The notes under the pieces were generated by a model that saw only the letters and a program-made list of their open reading frames with translations, had not been told where the DNA came from and searched no databases. The position numbers and the translations under genes were made by a program. Shown in pieces: positions 46,072 to 58,872 of a stretch of DNA of 64,000 nucleotides (position 1 is its first letter; each line of letters opens with the position of its first letter). Source of the stretch: Melieria omissa (lineage: Eukaryota > Arthropoda > Insecta > Diptera > Ulidiidae); the NCBI GenBank assembly GCA_963971225.1, contig OZ020267.1:52903590-52967589 (forward strand), written 5' to 3'.

Positions 46072-48786
46072 ATGTATAGATAACTCTTCTTCTTCTTACA
46101 AACTTACAGACTTCTTTCCAACCACTCCATTCTTCTTTCACTTTTTTATGAGAATCCAAATTTCTTAAAATATTTTGCAAATATTCCTCAACCACTGCCG
46201 TTTTGATGCCTTGAACTTTTACCGCCAAAACTCTGTTTTCAACTACAGCAAACTTCATATATTTCACTAAATTTTGAACACAACTTTTATCGTTCAAATT
46301 TCTAACTAATGCCCAAACTTGCTACCAAATCAAATCAATTCACATTGCTTCAAAGAGGACATGCGAAACTTTAGCACGTAAACCAATCGCCAACCGCACA
46401 TTATTGCGCTGATTGTCGAGCGTTTGTTGTGCGCAACATTCGCGCCAGAGCAACAACAATAATGCGTACATATATGGCAAATTGCGCCAACCAAACGAAC
46501 CGCCAATCAATGCAACAAAGCACACTGAGCAATGCGCGCATTGTTGCCAACAATGTGGCGACGGCAAAAGAGCGCAAATTAAATTGCCACTAATGCCACT
46601 TGCAGTGCAACTAAACCGTCATTTGTGCATTGTTGCCGATTTTGAAGGATTTTCCAAGCGCACGAATGCCAATGGAAAACTATTTCAATTGTACCAACCC
46701 CCCATCAAACAAATCTCCACAGATTGCAGCAACTGTGATGCAGTGCATCATTTTAGTATTTTATTTAAATTCGTTTGCTTTTTTGAAGCTAATGCCGCAA
46801 GCTTTTAGTGGCCTGTTTGATATTTACACGTTCGCCCGATTAAGCCAGTGCGCCTAAAAAGCTGCAGTGTGATTGGAAATCGCATGCAGAACAAAATAAA
46901 ATCAATTTTACCTTCGAGCAAACATTGTTGCAGCAGCACAAAGTATTCAACTATCTCTCAAAATAAAAACGAATTGACCTTTTTATGCTAATTTGCATGA
47001 ACATTAATGTAAATATTATTTCACACACACACACACACACACACGCACATAAGTGAGTAAGTGCTGGTCTGCCTTTGGGCAACTTTTGTGCCTTTTTGTA
47101 TTTTGTGCCATTTTATTGGCTTTTAACCATAAAAACATTGTTGTATTATTTTTTTTTTGTTGGCTTTTATTTAAAACTGCCGCTGATATTTTATGATTAT
47201 TTATTACATTTACAATTTACCGTTTACCTTAACCCTTCCCCAAGTTAGGGCATTAAATTCATGCTGCATGCTGTATTGCGCCCAAATGTATGCAATCGAA
47301 AGCTATTGCTGGCAATCAGCAGTAATTGCACAAGTCACACACACACACACACACAACACGGCCGCTTTATGGAAATTGACAGTGATATATTTATTGCATT
47401 GCGTTTGCATGTGGCGAAGCGTGTACAATGTGGTTTTCACTTATGCAACATAATTGTCATGTGTGATCACTTTGTAGTTTTAATGATAAAAGAAATTTAT
47501 ATTTTTTGTATGTACTACTTTGTTTTATTTAAAAATAGAAAATTTAATATTGTTGAAATTTTGTTACTACCAGAGATTTGCCTCTTTCTGATGAGCCGTA
47601 AGGATATTTATTATTTGTTTCTTAAATTGTTTCCTCGATTTTATTCTTTAATTGTTTTCACTTATTATTTTCTTTACATTCGATATTTGTTTAAACCACA
47701 ACTGTTATACCTTATTCAGATAGCCAGCTAAATTGCGCTATTAATACATTCTCTCAATTAATGGTTCATTTAGCTCTAAATTGAACTCAATTTGTCATAC
47801 AAAAATCTTAATTAAGCTACTTGCAATCAGGTCTAAATTGACCATAAATTAAGCTCGATTTGCCATGCAACCCTGTGTTGCATTGTTATCGATAAACAAA
47901 TCCATTTATAATTGACTGAATCTAAACAAAAATGAAAGACTGACAGCAACGAAAAATTGAAATTTCGTTTAAAAATTGTCGGCATAAGTAGGGATTTTGA
48001 ATAAATATTACTAAGCGTTCAATAAAAAGAAAGAACCTCTCTTCCGTCAAAACAAACGCATGTTCGATACAGTTTTCAGCTAAATTGAGGTGTGTGAACA
48101 GCAAAAGGCATAAACTCAATTAAGAATTAAATTGCCTCAATGTATTTGGCTGTCTGAACAGGACATTAGACTTGCGTTGGAATTACTAAGCCACGAGAAT
48201 CATAATCTTTCTATTGAAATAAATTAGAAAGTCAGAAAATGCAAATTTGTGATGATGATTATCTCATTGAAGGACTCATAAGACAACATTCTTGGAAAGC
48301 ACAGTTTGAAGCACATGGCCAATCCAACATCCAACGATGTGGTCGAGCCATTGCCATGAAAAATTATCGATTCGTCTCAGCTTGTTTCCAACTTGTTAGC
48401 TTTTAAACCAGCTGTTTTATAAAACTTTTTTAAAACCTGATGGAGGATTACTGTTCAAAATGTGTTTGAAGGCCGACGCAGTAGTAACATGAATGGTGAC
48501 ATAATTGGTAGAAAATGTCGGTCAGAAATTTTTGGCATACACGAATACTTTCATTTCTACCAATTAATGGAACATTTTTTGATTATCGCAGGACTGAAGC
48601 TTGTAACCATCAGCTTGGCTCTTTACAAAGAATTCCCCCATAAAATCGCAGTCACAACCGGAATGATTGTGTGAAAACATGGTTTTGGATCTTTCATAAT
48701 TCTTGTCTTTGGTTATCTCTTTCAGATGGTAGACATATGATAGTGCAGGTCTTTTGATATCGGAAGAGCAACAAAATCGACCGCAA
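46072..48786. other. Non-coding DNA; microsatellite-rich island at 46.3-47.4 kb
   Basis: (CA)n lies at 47022-47044, ACAC at 47336-47355, and CAACAA near 46450. The frame at 47261-47731 (156 residues) is Phe/Tyr/Leu-rich AT sequence without a recognised domain. Confidence 0.5.
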
Positions 48787-48915
48787 CAAAATAAAATAAA
48801 ATAAAATAAAATAAAATAAAATAAAATAAAATAAAATAAAATAAAATAAAATAAAATAAAATAAAATAAAATAAAATAAAATAAAATAAAATAAAATCAA
48901 ACAAAATAAAATAAA
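48787..48915. repeat. (AAAAT)n pentanucleotide array
   Basis: About 25 nearly perfect units with one CAAAC interruption near 48898. The minus-strand frames encoding FILFY repeats are by-products. Confidence 0.97.
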
Positions 48916-51529
48916 CTACAAGAATTTTTTTCCAAATAACTCTTTGCTATGTTCTGCTGCCAAAGTCTCCAAATCCTCATTTAACTATTGTGGTCTTTAC
49001 GCATAATTCAGCCCCGCATAGTCCCTTCACGTTTCAATAAACCTCAAACATTTACCGAGGCGTTGAGCGCCAACGCTCATACAAAACCCCAGTTACTACA
49101 ACAAAGTTAATATTTAAAGGGTTTTTCTCAGAACTGGTCGCCTCAAAGAAACCACCAACATAAACCAAGCAGGAAATCCACTACGTTCCGCTACAATGAC
49201 GGGTTCATTAAAAATTAACCGATAACAACGAAAGGTCCTTGCGCTCCTTGATGGCTCAATGAACGCAGCAGCAGCAGCAGTGGCGAAGACAGCCGGATTG
49301 CGGAAACTTTGCTGCCATCGCAAGGACTAAAAGTGTTATCGCCTGATCTGCATCACGAAAAGTCACATTCACCAATACTGAACGCGTCGCCACACCCCCC
49401 CCGCTTCCTGTTCCCTGTGCTCACATGTGCTGGGACATGTAGCGGTGCGTACGCGATGGCTGCCGCCCATAACGAACGACGCCAAGTCACACACGACTGG
49501 ACATGTTTACGAACGCTTTGTCAATGCGCCCACCACCAGCCGACCACTCGACCCGCTGTCACTGACTCTGGCGCTCAGGATCAGGAGCGCGCCTGGCCAA
49601 GTTGGCAGCCTCTTTATTTTGTTTTTAATGCGCGGCATAATGAAGTGCAGCTTATTGACTTTGGCTTGCAAGCGGACACGCATGCCGCAGCCCCAGCGTC
49701 GGCACGTACGCGGCGCAATGTCGAGTGGCTCGTTCTTAATTACACTCGCCGCGGTGGCGATGGCGATGGCGATGGCGATGGAGATGCCAAGTTCTAATAT
49801 GCAAAGCATAAACAGGAAGTGCTGCTGGCTTAATTAGAAAAACCAAACGAAAACGAGGAAGAATGGAAGACATGAATGGGGGAGAACATGAAAGCTGCCT
49901 TGTAAGCCCCTAAAAGTATGCAACACAACGCAAATATTGAATGCTATCATCCATGCGAGCATTTACTGGGTTGGTTTGGTTTGGGTCGTATGAAAAATTG
50001 TGTCTCTATTTTTATGGCATTTTGTGTGCTCACAACTCGCTGGAGCAATGGCCGCAACGAGCTGAAAACATTGCTGCAGGCGCACGAAAATGTCAGTGTT
50101 GGCGCAGTTTTTCTTTATTTGTTAAATTTTCAATTATTGAACAACGCACTTCGGGGAATAAATGCAACAAATGCGCAATGTTGTGTTCGCTTTTGCAAAT
50201 TAATATATTTGTCGCTGCAAGCGAAATATGGGTCAATAATTTTTGGAATATTTGGAAACTACGCGCAACGCATCGACAAATATTTTGCGGTCACCCTTCA
50301 TTAGGCATATTTGTTGCGCATTACGATGTTGTTGTTGTTGCACAACAAACAACACCGCAGCTATGCAATTTGCATGGAAATTAGCAATAATTATTATGAA
50401 TTCATTATTGCGACTTTTAGTTTTGAAATTAGTTTTTGAATATTTTTCATATTATTCGAAATAAATTTTCCGAAGCAAAAATTAATTTAATTTTTTGATG
50501 CCATATGAATATTTGTTTTACATAAATAATGAATAAATAGTTTTATATAAATGAATACAAGTTTTTGTTGTTTGCGGATTTATCTATTGAGATGCAAGAT
50601 TGAAGTTTCTGTAGTCCTCAAAATTACCAAAAAATTCGAAAAGTAAAAATGTTAGTTCCCGAGTAGCGAAGCTTTTTAAAGTAAACAAAATTTTTAAGTA
50701 AAAAAAGATTCAAACATCTGAGATCATCAGACAACTAGATGAAGTCATTAGAGAAAATGTGAAAGTATGATTTGTATTAGCCCTCAGTCGTTTCAAACAA
50801 TTTAATGGGGTTGCTCAGTTCCAGATCTTCGCACACATTCTCATATTTGTGTGTGTGTGTATGTTTCATTTCAGGAAACAGAAAAAGATGTGTCAAGTTT
50901 TTTCTAATTTCGAATACTTTAACCACGTTTTAAGTCAATGAAGGAATTAATGAATGTGTTGAATCATATTCTTGCATCTGTTTCCAAAAAACTGCTGTCC
51001 CACACTCATCATTGTGACGTTAGCGGTTTGTGCTCAGCAGTGATGAATCAATCAGTCAAAACAAACCATTAATTTGTTTCTACATAGATAGCTGAATGAA
51101 AAAGATGCTTCTTCTGTATGACAAAACTTTAAGTTATTTAAGCTGTCATTCTGTGTCCAAAAATTTGGTTTGATAAGAGTGAAATGTCCGTGAACAATAA
51201 TTGATTCAATACATTTCGGTCTGCTTTTGAAACAAACAAATATTTCTAAAGCTGAGAAACTGATTGATGCAATTTTTTTATTAAATCGGTGAATAATTCA
51301 ACAGTTAACAAGTGGTTTGAGTGATTTCATGATGGGATTTTCGGTCTGAAAAACGATACCTGCTTCCTGATGGAGAGAAAACATGAAGGCAACGCATTTA
51401 CAGTTGGACTGAATGAATGAAACAATTTTTATAAAATGAGTTTTCATATGTTCCCCAAGATTGTTTCTAGACAAAGCAAACGTGAGGCTGACCCATATTT
51501 TTAAATTTTCGAATATTTATGAATATTTA
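48916..51529. other. Non-coding DNA; GC-rich patch at 49.3-49.85 kb
   Basis: Three overlapping frames occupy 49309-49837 (162 and 136 residues on +, 100 on -). One ends in a (GATGGC)n-encoded Gly/Asp run. They exclude each other and none shows a recognised domain. The rest is AT-rich with TTG runs (50328-50340). Confidence 0.45.
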
Positions 51530-51850
51530 TGCCCAACAAACTAATCTCCTATTTCTAAACTTTAAAAGTTCTGACATACCAAATTTTTACTAAATAATTT
51601 GCGCAGCGTTTCCAGGTTGCTTACAGTGGGATTAAATGTGAGAAAGATCTCTATTCATTTTCATTTTCCATCAATTCTCTAAACTCTAAACATACTTAAG
51701 TACTCTTTATCTTCAATCTTGAAGTGGGTTGCCAGACAAAGTTTAGGATTTTAGTGAAACGGATCCAGGTTTCCTACAGTGGGATCAAATTTAAGACAAA
51801 TCTGTATTTATCTTAATTTTCTAGCAATTTTTCTGATATTTTATAAATTG
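51530..51850. repeat. Second cluster of the 27-kb dispersed repeat
   Basis: Two units about 163 bp apart share CCAGGTT and CTACAGTGGGATCAAAT-like blocks (51612 and 51775), each preceded by ATCTCCTATTTCTAAACTTTAA- or ATCTTCAATCTTGAAG-like sequence. The blocks match those at 26.9-28.0 kb in order. Confidence 0.65.
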
Positions 51851-53750
51851 CCAGACATTAGTAAGATCTTTGATGGTAATTAGGTCCAAATGAAAAGGAT
51901 AGTCAATAGGAAGCCTAACGATATTATGTGACAAGAACGAAAGACACCGAGCAATACGAGAAAATCGACTATTCATGTCAAGTAAATGTTCTTTGTGTGC
52001 TTTTGTAGGTTAGATTAGGCAGCTTTACGATTGCTCTGTGACCTCTTAGTTCTATTGTGATGCTCAAACCAAGTTTCTGTCATGAAGAATCATATTTGCA
52101 CAGTCCCAAGAAAATCTATGTAAAAGTGATTTTGCAGCATTTTAATGCTCGATCACATATAGCAAAAAATTCTTTATTCTTGAATTGATTTTCTGCTCCC
52201 ACTCAACCATTTGCAGTAGAACATCATTTCAGTGGTATAGAAACTAAATCAAGTATACATAGTTAATACTCGCCGAGTTGCATAAAAGCATTTATGCCGC
52301 AAATGACCATCAACCGAGCTCAGCGTCCAAGCAAAATGCCCCACAAATCGATATCTATGCCGCAGTCGAGCTGACCAAACCGAACTGAACTGAACTGCTC
52401 TGCTGGTAATAACATAAACATGTCCTTATATTACTTTGGCTGCTATTCAATTGCAAATTATTGCTACTTGCGGGTTATTAAAACTTTAATGCAATTTCCA
52501 TAACACACGCCACCGCACTCACACACACAGCCACACGCACACCGAATGACAGTGACTTCCGGCGCAGCGTTCCGCACGAGCAGCCAAACACTGCAACGTC
52601 GAGCTGAGTGACTGACGCGGCTGACTGGCTGGCCAGCTAACGAATTTAAGGTGTGTTTTGCATGTGTCGCGTCTCTGTCTCCGCGCACCCCGCGTGCCAT
52701 GCATTGTGTGTGCGTTTTGGCTGCGCTACTCGGCGAACGGCTGACAGTAATATGGCAACTAAATGGCATTTAATGGCTTTCGATTAGCTTCATTGCGTAC
52801 GCCGTGCTCCATGTGCCAAATGCGGCGCACATAATGTGGCGTCGCGCCGCAGCCGCAGCTGCGCGTGCGCTGCGCTGTCGGTGCGGTCGGGCATCGAGCA
52901 ATGGACTCCTGCGTATGCGGTGCAATAAATTCAAATTGCAAAGCCCGGATATGAACTGAAATGCCACACAACTACACACATTTCTATGCGCAGTCACAGT
53001 GCAGGAAACGGGAAAAGGAGCAGCAGCGAGCAGCCGTGGCTACATTAGCCTTGGCTGACGCTGAATGCGCAGCAATAATTGTTGACTCGCTTTGGAAATT
53101 TATACAATTTTTATGCTCCGTGTGTATGAGTGTGTGTGTGTGAGTTGGTATATGTAGCGTTGTGTGTCTGGTTTGTTTGTGGAACGGGCGCGGCTGCCGC
53201 AGTGGCAGCTGGCGCTTCAGACGCAGGTATCGAATTAATGGACATGCCACGTATTCATTGATGCATTACGTTAATTGCTGATTAGTTTAATGTTTGGAAT
53301 GTTTAACAAAAAGTGTGCAGCTTGCGAGTCATTTGTGTCAAATCGAAAAAAAAACAGTATATCAATTTTTGTAACTAAAACACAAAAAAAATTTAAATAT
53401 TTTTTTTTATTAAAATCGCCAAATGGCTTACTGAAGCCGCTTTGTTGATGTCATGCGCTGTGTTCGCGTTGCGGTTCGTTTGTTACGCTTATTTAGTTGT
53501 TGCTGCCGTCGCTTTGTTTCCGCGCAAAGGAAATGTCACGCTTCGCAGCGCTGCACTCGGCAGCGTCTAGTAATTGTGACATTTTTATCTGTCAAATTAA
53601 TCGATAAACACACAACAGTAATTATGGAGATTTTTACGCCGCGATGAAATCGCTGGCCTTTTCCGTACTATGACTACATGTCACTGAAACAAGCTGGACA
53701 GGCTGAAAAATGAAATAAAATTATGAACATTTTTGTAATGCCATTTCATG
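51851..53750. other. Non-coding DNA; GC-richer island at 52.3-53.7 kb
   Basis: The stretch includes CA-rich runs near 52515-52540, GT near 53121-53142 and CCGCAGCCGCAGC near 52846. Short overlapping frames on both strands show no domains. Confidence 0.45.
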
Positions 53751-54421
53751 TATTTTATTTTATTTTATTTTATTATTATTTTATTTTTTTTTATATTATT
53801 TTTTTTATTTTGTTTTATTTTATTTTACTTTACTTTATTTTATTTTATTTTATTTTATTTTATTTTATTTTATTTTATCTTATTTTATTTTATTTTATTT
53901 TATTTCATTTTATTTTATTTTATTTTATTTGAATTTATTTTATTTTATTTTATTTTATTTTACTTTATTTTATTTTATTTTATTTTATTTTATTTTATTT
54001 TATTTTATTTTATTTTATTTTATTTTATTTTATTTTATTTTATTTTATTTTATTTTATTTTATTTTATTTTATTTTATTTTATTTTATTTTATTTTATTT
54101 TATTTTATTTTATTTTATTTTATTTTATTTTATTTTATTTTATTTTATTTTATTTTATTTTATTTTATTTTATTTTATTTTATTGTATTGTATTTTATTT
54201 TATTTTATTTTATTTTATTTTATTTTATTTTATTTTATTTTATTTTATTTAATTTAATTTAATTTTATTTTATTTTATTTTATTTATTTTTTAAAATTAT
54301 TATAAATTATTTTTTTAAATTATTTGTTTTTATATTATTTTTTTATTTTATTTTGTTTTATTTTATTTTATTTTAGTTTATTTTAGTTTTATTTTATTTT
54401 TATTTATTTATTTTTATTTAT
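53751..54421. repeat. (TTTTA)n pentanucleotide array, about 670 bp
   Basis: The core from about 53965 to 54183 is essentially uninterrupted. Flanks are increasingly degenerate (TTTTG, TTTCA, TTAAT, TATTG units). All three + frames are open (FILFY repeats, up to 169 residues) purely because the unit lacks stops. Confidence 0.97.
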
Positions 54422-57044
54422 TAGATATAATGCATTTATAGGAGAACATACAGTGACAGTGAATGTTTCTAAAACAATATGACAAATGGTTCCCGGAAGG
54501 TTTTCCGGGTTGTTGTTGTTCTAGTCCAAGAGTAGACACGTGTTTTCTGAGTTTACAAAGCCTGGTTAGGAAACCAACGATCTGCCGTAGCCAATTTCTG
54601 TGTCGAGGCACCAACAGCTTCGTTCTTCTAAATAAGAAGATCTGTGAATGCTTTACTCTTAGAGTGGCAGGCCAGGATTATAATTCCATGGTTTTTCATC
54701 CTATAACTGCTAACAAGGATAGTGGCTGCCGCCATTCTCGCAAGTCTGTCAGTCTTCAATGCCAAAATGGAATCGATTTTATCTACCGAGCTCATTGAGT
54801 AGGTCGAGGAAATTCAGTACTAACTCCTTATAAGGTTAGCGCTTTGATATCATTTGGACAATCTGATGATATAATGATGTCCTTCCTGAAGTATTTTCTG
54901 AGTTTTATTGAATATATTTTCGCTTGGAATATGTTGGGTGACTTCCCCATAAGTGTTTGGTTCTGTGCCCAAATGTAGTCACACGAGAAATTTGGCTAAG
55001 GATATTTTTCCCCTACAAGAAAGAACACACAGTGAGCCTTTTCAGGCTCCTTGCCTAGCACAATCCGCCCTCAGCCCAGCCTTATCTAACCTACTTTTGT
55101 ACATACTATGAAAAAAATCACGAAAGACTTGTCCTGAATTGGCTTTTTTAAACTCTAAAATCTCGCTCAATCCAAACTGCTTCAGTATTGATCAACTTAT
55201 TCATAACTGACTCACTCTCCAGCTCGCTAGTCAAAGCTGTTCCACCGACATAAATACACCAAGTCCACCTAACTCAGAGTGCAAAGTCAGTTACAGCCTT
55301 TCGACGAGACTAATAAATTCTACAACCAGCTGCCACTTCTCTCAGCGCGCTGTTCCGGGTTAATGATAAATTATGTCCGCAACGACACGCAAACATGTGG
55401 CCGCGTGTGTGGTGGTGTGGCTGTTGTGGTGTGCTTATAAAAAGCGCTGACAAATAATTTCATTACTGCTTAAAATTTAAAATTTATGCATGTGTCCAAC
55501 AACAGCACAACAAAAACAACATACCACAGCAGCAACATCAATAAATTTCTTTTAGCTTCGAGCTCGAAGCGTTCGGATGAAAACTGCTGCTACACCTACA
55601 CGCTCGGGCGCAGAGCCCACTCACACACACACACATGCAAAGCACATGTAGTCGTCCACAATGTGCTGCACATTTACACCCACAGCAACACAAACACACA
55701 CACACAGATAAAGTATAAAAATAAGAATGAATGTCGGCGCTCGACGAAGCATGAAAATCGTGTCGCATCCTTTGGCGAGTCCTTTGGGCACTCATCGAAA
55801 TAATTTCTCATGTTCATGTGTGAGTGAGTGCGCGAGCGTGACAATGTCACTGCAGCGGCTGCGGCTGTGGCCAGTGAGAGCGTAACCAACACCAGTACAA
55901 ATGTTCACACTTTGCTCAGTTGCCACAATAAGTATTAACAAATTCCCGCACACCGACCCGCTCACGCCTCGACAGTCATGGGCCAAGACATACGCAGTGC
56001 GCCAGACGAGTAAAATATGCGCGAAAAGGACATTGTTATGCTTTCACCGTTGCCGACACTGCAAAAGGTCAGAAGCAACGCGGCAACAGGCGCTGCGACG
56101 GCGAATAAAGTGAAATAAATCATGGAAAACAACAATAAACAAGCGACATCAACAATAATAATAACAACGACAACAACAACGCTGACAGCACAACGCGCCA
56201 ACGCATCGGAAACGGAAGTAACAGCAACGCTGACGATGGCGGCGACTGTGTTGGCAATGGTCATAACAACACCGTTGCCAATAGTTGGTTGAGTGCCAAA
56301 GGCGAACGAAGCAACAATGGACGGACGAAGTTAAAAGGCGACTGCGCGTCCATTTCCGGTCGCGGCGTTGCGTGGGCGAATCACGCACACGCATTTAATG
56401 CCACTGCACAGCGTTGCGGCAACAAATTATATACAACAATAATAATAACAATAACTGCATGTTGTCCACAGCAATAACAAGAATTACAAATACAAAAATT
56501 GCTCGCAGCAATATTCGCTTCTGCCATTTTGTTCTTCTGGACTGCTGTGTCTTTGCCAACTTCTCGCTGTTGTTTTTTTCCTTCATTTTGCTGTTTGCAT
56601 TGTTATTTATTGGCCGTTTAAGTCCCATTAGGGTTGTCGTGTTGCATATGGAACGAGTTAAGCAGCAGCAACAATGGCGACAACGACTGCAGTTGATTTT
56701 ATTTCCGATTTTTTCACGTTCGCTTTTATTCGGATTTTAAACTTTTCTGCAAACAAATTTGCATAAAATCGCAATGAAATGCAAAATGTGCGTAGTGCAC
56801 TGAGGGTTGGGGGAACTGCAGTGATTTTACACATTTCATGCCGATTGCAGTGCACAAAAATCGAATGCGACATGAATAACTATAAATCAAAGAAAATTGT
56901 ATTTGTAAAATGTATAGGCAGACAAATTCTTACCTTTTTACTCAGCTCAGCATGAGAACTACGTATGGGATGATAACGTTCACAGTTTTGTATGGTCAGC
57001 TCAGCATTGACCTCTTCGCTTACGTAATTTTCTGACACCAAACA
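54422..57044. other. Non-coding DNA; GC-richer island at 55.3-56.9 kb
   Basis: 54480-55080 is moderately GC-rich and may be an old dispersed repeat without visible ends. CA runs lie near 55621-55632 and 55693-55705, and CAA/AAC runs at 56120-56180. No frame has a recognisable domain. Confidence 0.45.
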
Positions 57045-58112
57045 ATCACAGGGATACTTCCATTTGGTTTTCGCATTCTATTTGGTTCTTTCATTTAGTT
57101 CTTCCAATTGGTTCTCATAATGTGTTCTTCCACTTACCACTTAGTTCTTCCAATTAGTTCTTCCACTTGGTTCTTAAATTTGGTTCACCTTTGGTTCTTT
57201 CGTTTGATCCTTCAGTTTGATTCTTTCATTTGTTCATCTATTTGATTCTTTCATCTGATTTTTCCTTTTAGTTCTTCCACTTAGTTCCTCCACTTAGTTC
57301 TTCCAATTGGTTCTTCCATTTGGTTCTCACATTTGGTTTCTACATTTGGTTCTTCCATTTAGTTCTTCCATTTGATTCTTTCATCTGATTTTTTAATTTG
57401 ATTCTTTCATGTGGTTCATCTATTTGATTCTTTCATCTGATTCTTCCATTTGGGGTTTCCATTTAGTTCTTAAATTTTGTTTTTGTTATTTTAATCTCCC
57501 ATTTGGTTCTTGAATTTAGTTTTTGTATTTTATTCTTCCATTTAGTTCTTAAATTTGTTTTTTTTTTAATTTTATTCTTCTATTTGGTTTTTATATTTTG
57601 CTTTTTATTTTATTCGTCCATTTGGTTCTTAAATTTTGTTTTTTTATTTTATTCTTCCATTTGGCTCTTAAATTTTGTTTTTTACTTTATTCTTCCATTT
57701 GGTTCTCGTATTTAGTTCTCCATTTAATTCTTGCATTTTAGTCTTCCACTTGGTTCTCGTATTTAGTTCTTCCAATTGGTTCTTCCATTTGGTTCTTCCA
57801 AATTTGTATTTCATTTAATTCTTTCATTTGATCTTTCCATTTCATTCTTTCATTTGTTTTTCTCATTTGGTTTCACATTTGGTTCTTTCATCTGAATCTT
57901 TCACTTTTGGTTCTTTTACTTGGTTCTCCCAGTTGGTTCCTAAATTTGGTTCTTCAAATTTATTCTTCTATTTGGTTATTAAATTTTGTGCTTTATTTTA
58001 TTCTTCCATTTGGTTGAGTTTTGGCTCTTTCATTTGGCTTTGAGATTTGGTTCTCGCATTTGGTTCTTCGACTTGATTCATCCATTTTATTTTTACATTT
58101 GGTTCTTCTTTC
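57045..58112. repeat. Degenerate 12-13-bp tandem repeat (TTCTTCCATTTGG)
   Basis: About 1.07 kb is composed of units such as TTCTTCCATTTGG, TTCTTTCATTTGA and TTCTTCCAATTGG. Interruptions such as AAATTTTGTTTTT recur about every 55-60 bp between 57475 and 57700. No gene is present; the frame at 57503-57715 reads the repeat. Confidence 0.9.
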
Positions 58113-58186
58113 TAAATAATAGCTTTAAATAGTTGTGGCTTAATCATCCAATTAATTTAATATATCTCAAATAATTCGTTGTTTAA

Positions 58187-58266
58187 TAACACTGTGCGTG
58201 AAATTTGCCGTTAAAAATTTAGACATGGTCCCCCCCATGTCTAAATTTTGGACTTGCTCAGTGTAA
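58187..58266 (-). mobile_element. 74-bp miniature element, CACTG ends, TAA duplication
   Basis: The element 58190-58263 starts CACTGTGCGTGAAATTTGCC and ends GGACTTGCTCAGTG. TAA precedes and follows it. The centre is a hairpin, AATTTAGACATGG and CCATGTCTAAATT around TCCCC. Both ends match those of the 61389-61632 element in inverted orientation, so it is a shortened relative. Confidence 0.7.
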
Positions 58267-58819
58267 TTGTTTCATTATAATCACGAAATTCGTAACAAAA
58301 GTCAATAATTTATTTTCTAAATATTTCTTTAAAACCAAAAAGTAGCTAAAACCATCCTTATTTATTAATTTTATTTGAACGCTATACGAAGTCTAACCCT
58401 TTTGAACTCTAATCCTGACTTTCTGGTGGGAATGCAGTGCAAGTGCACTTAATGTCCTTAAAAGCGATCCAATTTAGGATTCTAAACTGAACAAACACTT
58501 TATTGCCATATGTCCCGTAGTTGGGTTGTGATTTGATGCTGGTAACTCTTGTTGACTTATCCAACAAAATAACATGGATACCACCAAATAAAGTTTACAT
58601 CGAATCAACGAATCATTTCTAAGGAATCCTTGGGACAAACTTAAGTCTAATATCGAATATGGAAATGTGCATTACCTCAAATATATCTCTTTTAGATCTT
58701 AATTTCATACACTAATGTTATGAGATTTCTAATGTTATCAGATTTTTGTTCGCTTACATATCTGAATGAATAAATCAAATTAATATATTTTGATTTCATG
58801 AAAATTATTACTTGTTATC

Positions 58820-58872
58820 ATTTACTAATACCATTGTGATTTCTATTCTCTATATTTTCAGGTATGTTGTGT
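58820..58872 (+). other. Candidate recursive splice site (ratchet point) 3
   Basis: A branch-point consensus CTAAT (in TTTACTAATACC, about 58821-58832) precedes a pyrimidine tract (TTTCTATTCTCTATATTTT). It ends in CAG at 58859-58861 and is followed directly by GTATGTTG. Spacing from branch point to acceptor is about 30 nt, as normal for fly introns. Confidence 0.65.

Noticed and set aside
49309..49797. Possible kinase-like LIDFGL motif
   Set aside because: The motif is isolated, with no glycine loop, HRD or APE motifs in any neighbouring frame, and competing frames overlap it.
53748..54257. 169-residue FILFY-repeat frame
   Set aside because: A pentanucleotide with no stop is open in all frames; it is not a protein gene. 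The same applies to frames in the AATTC and AAAAT arrays.
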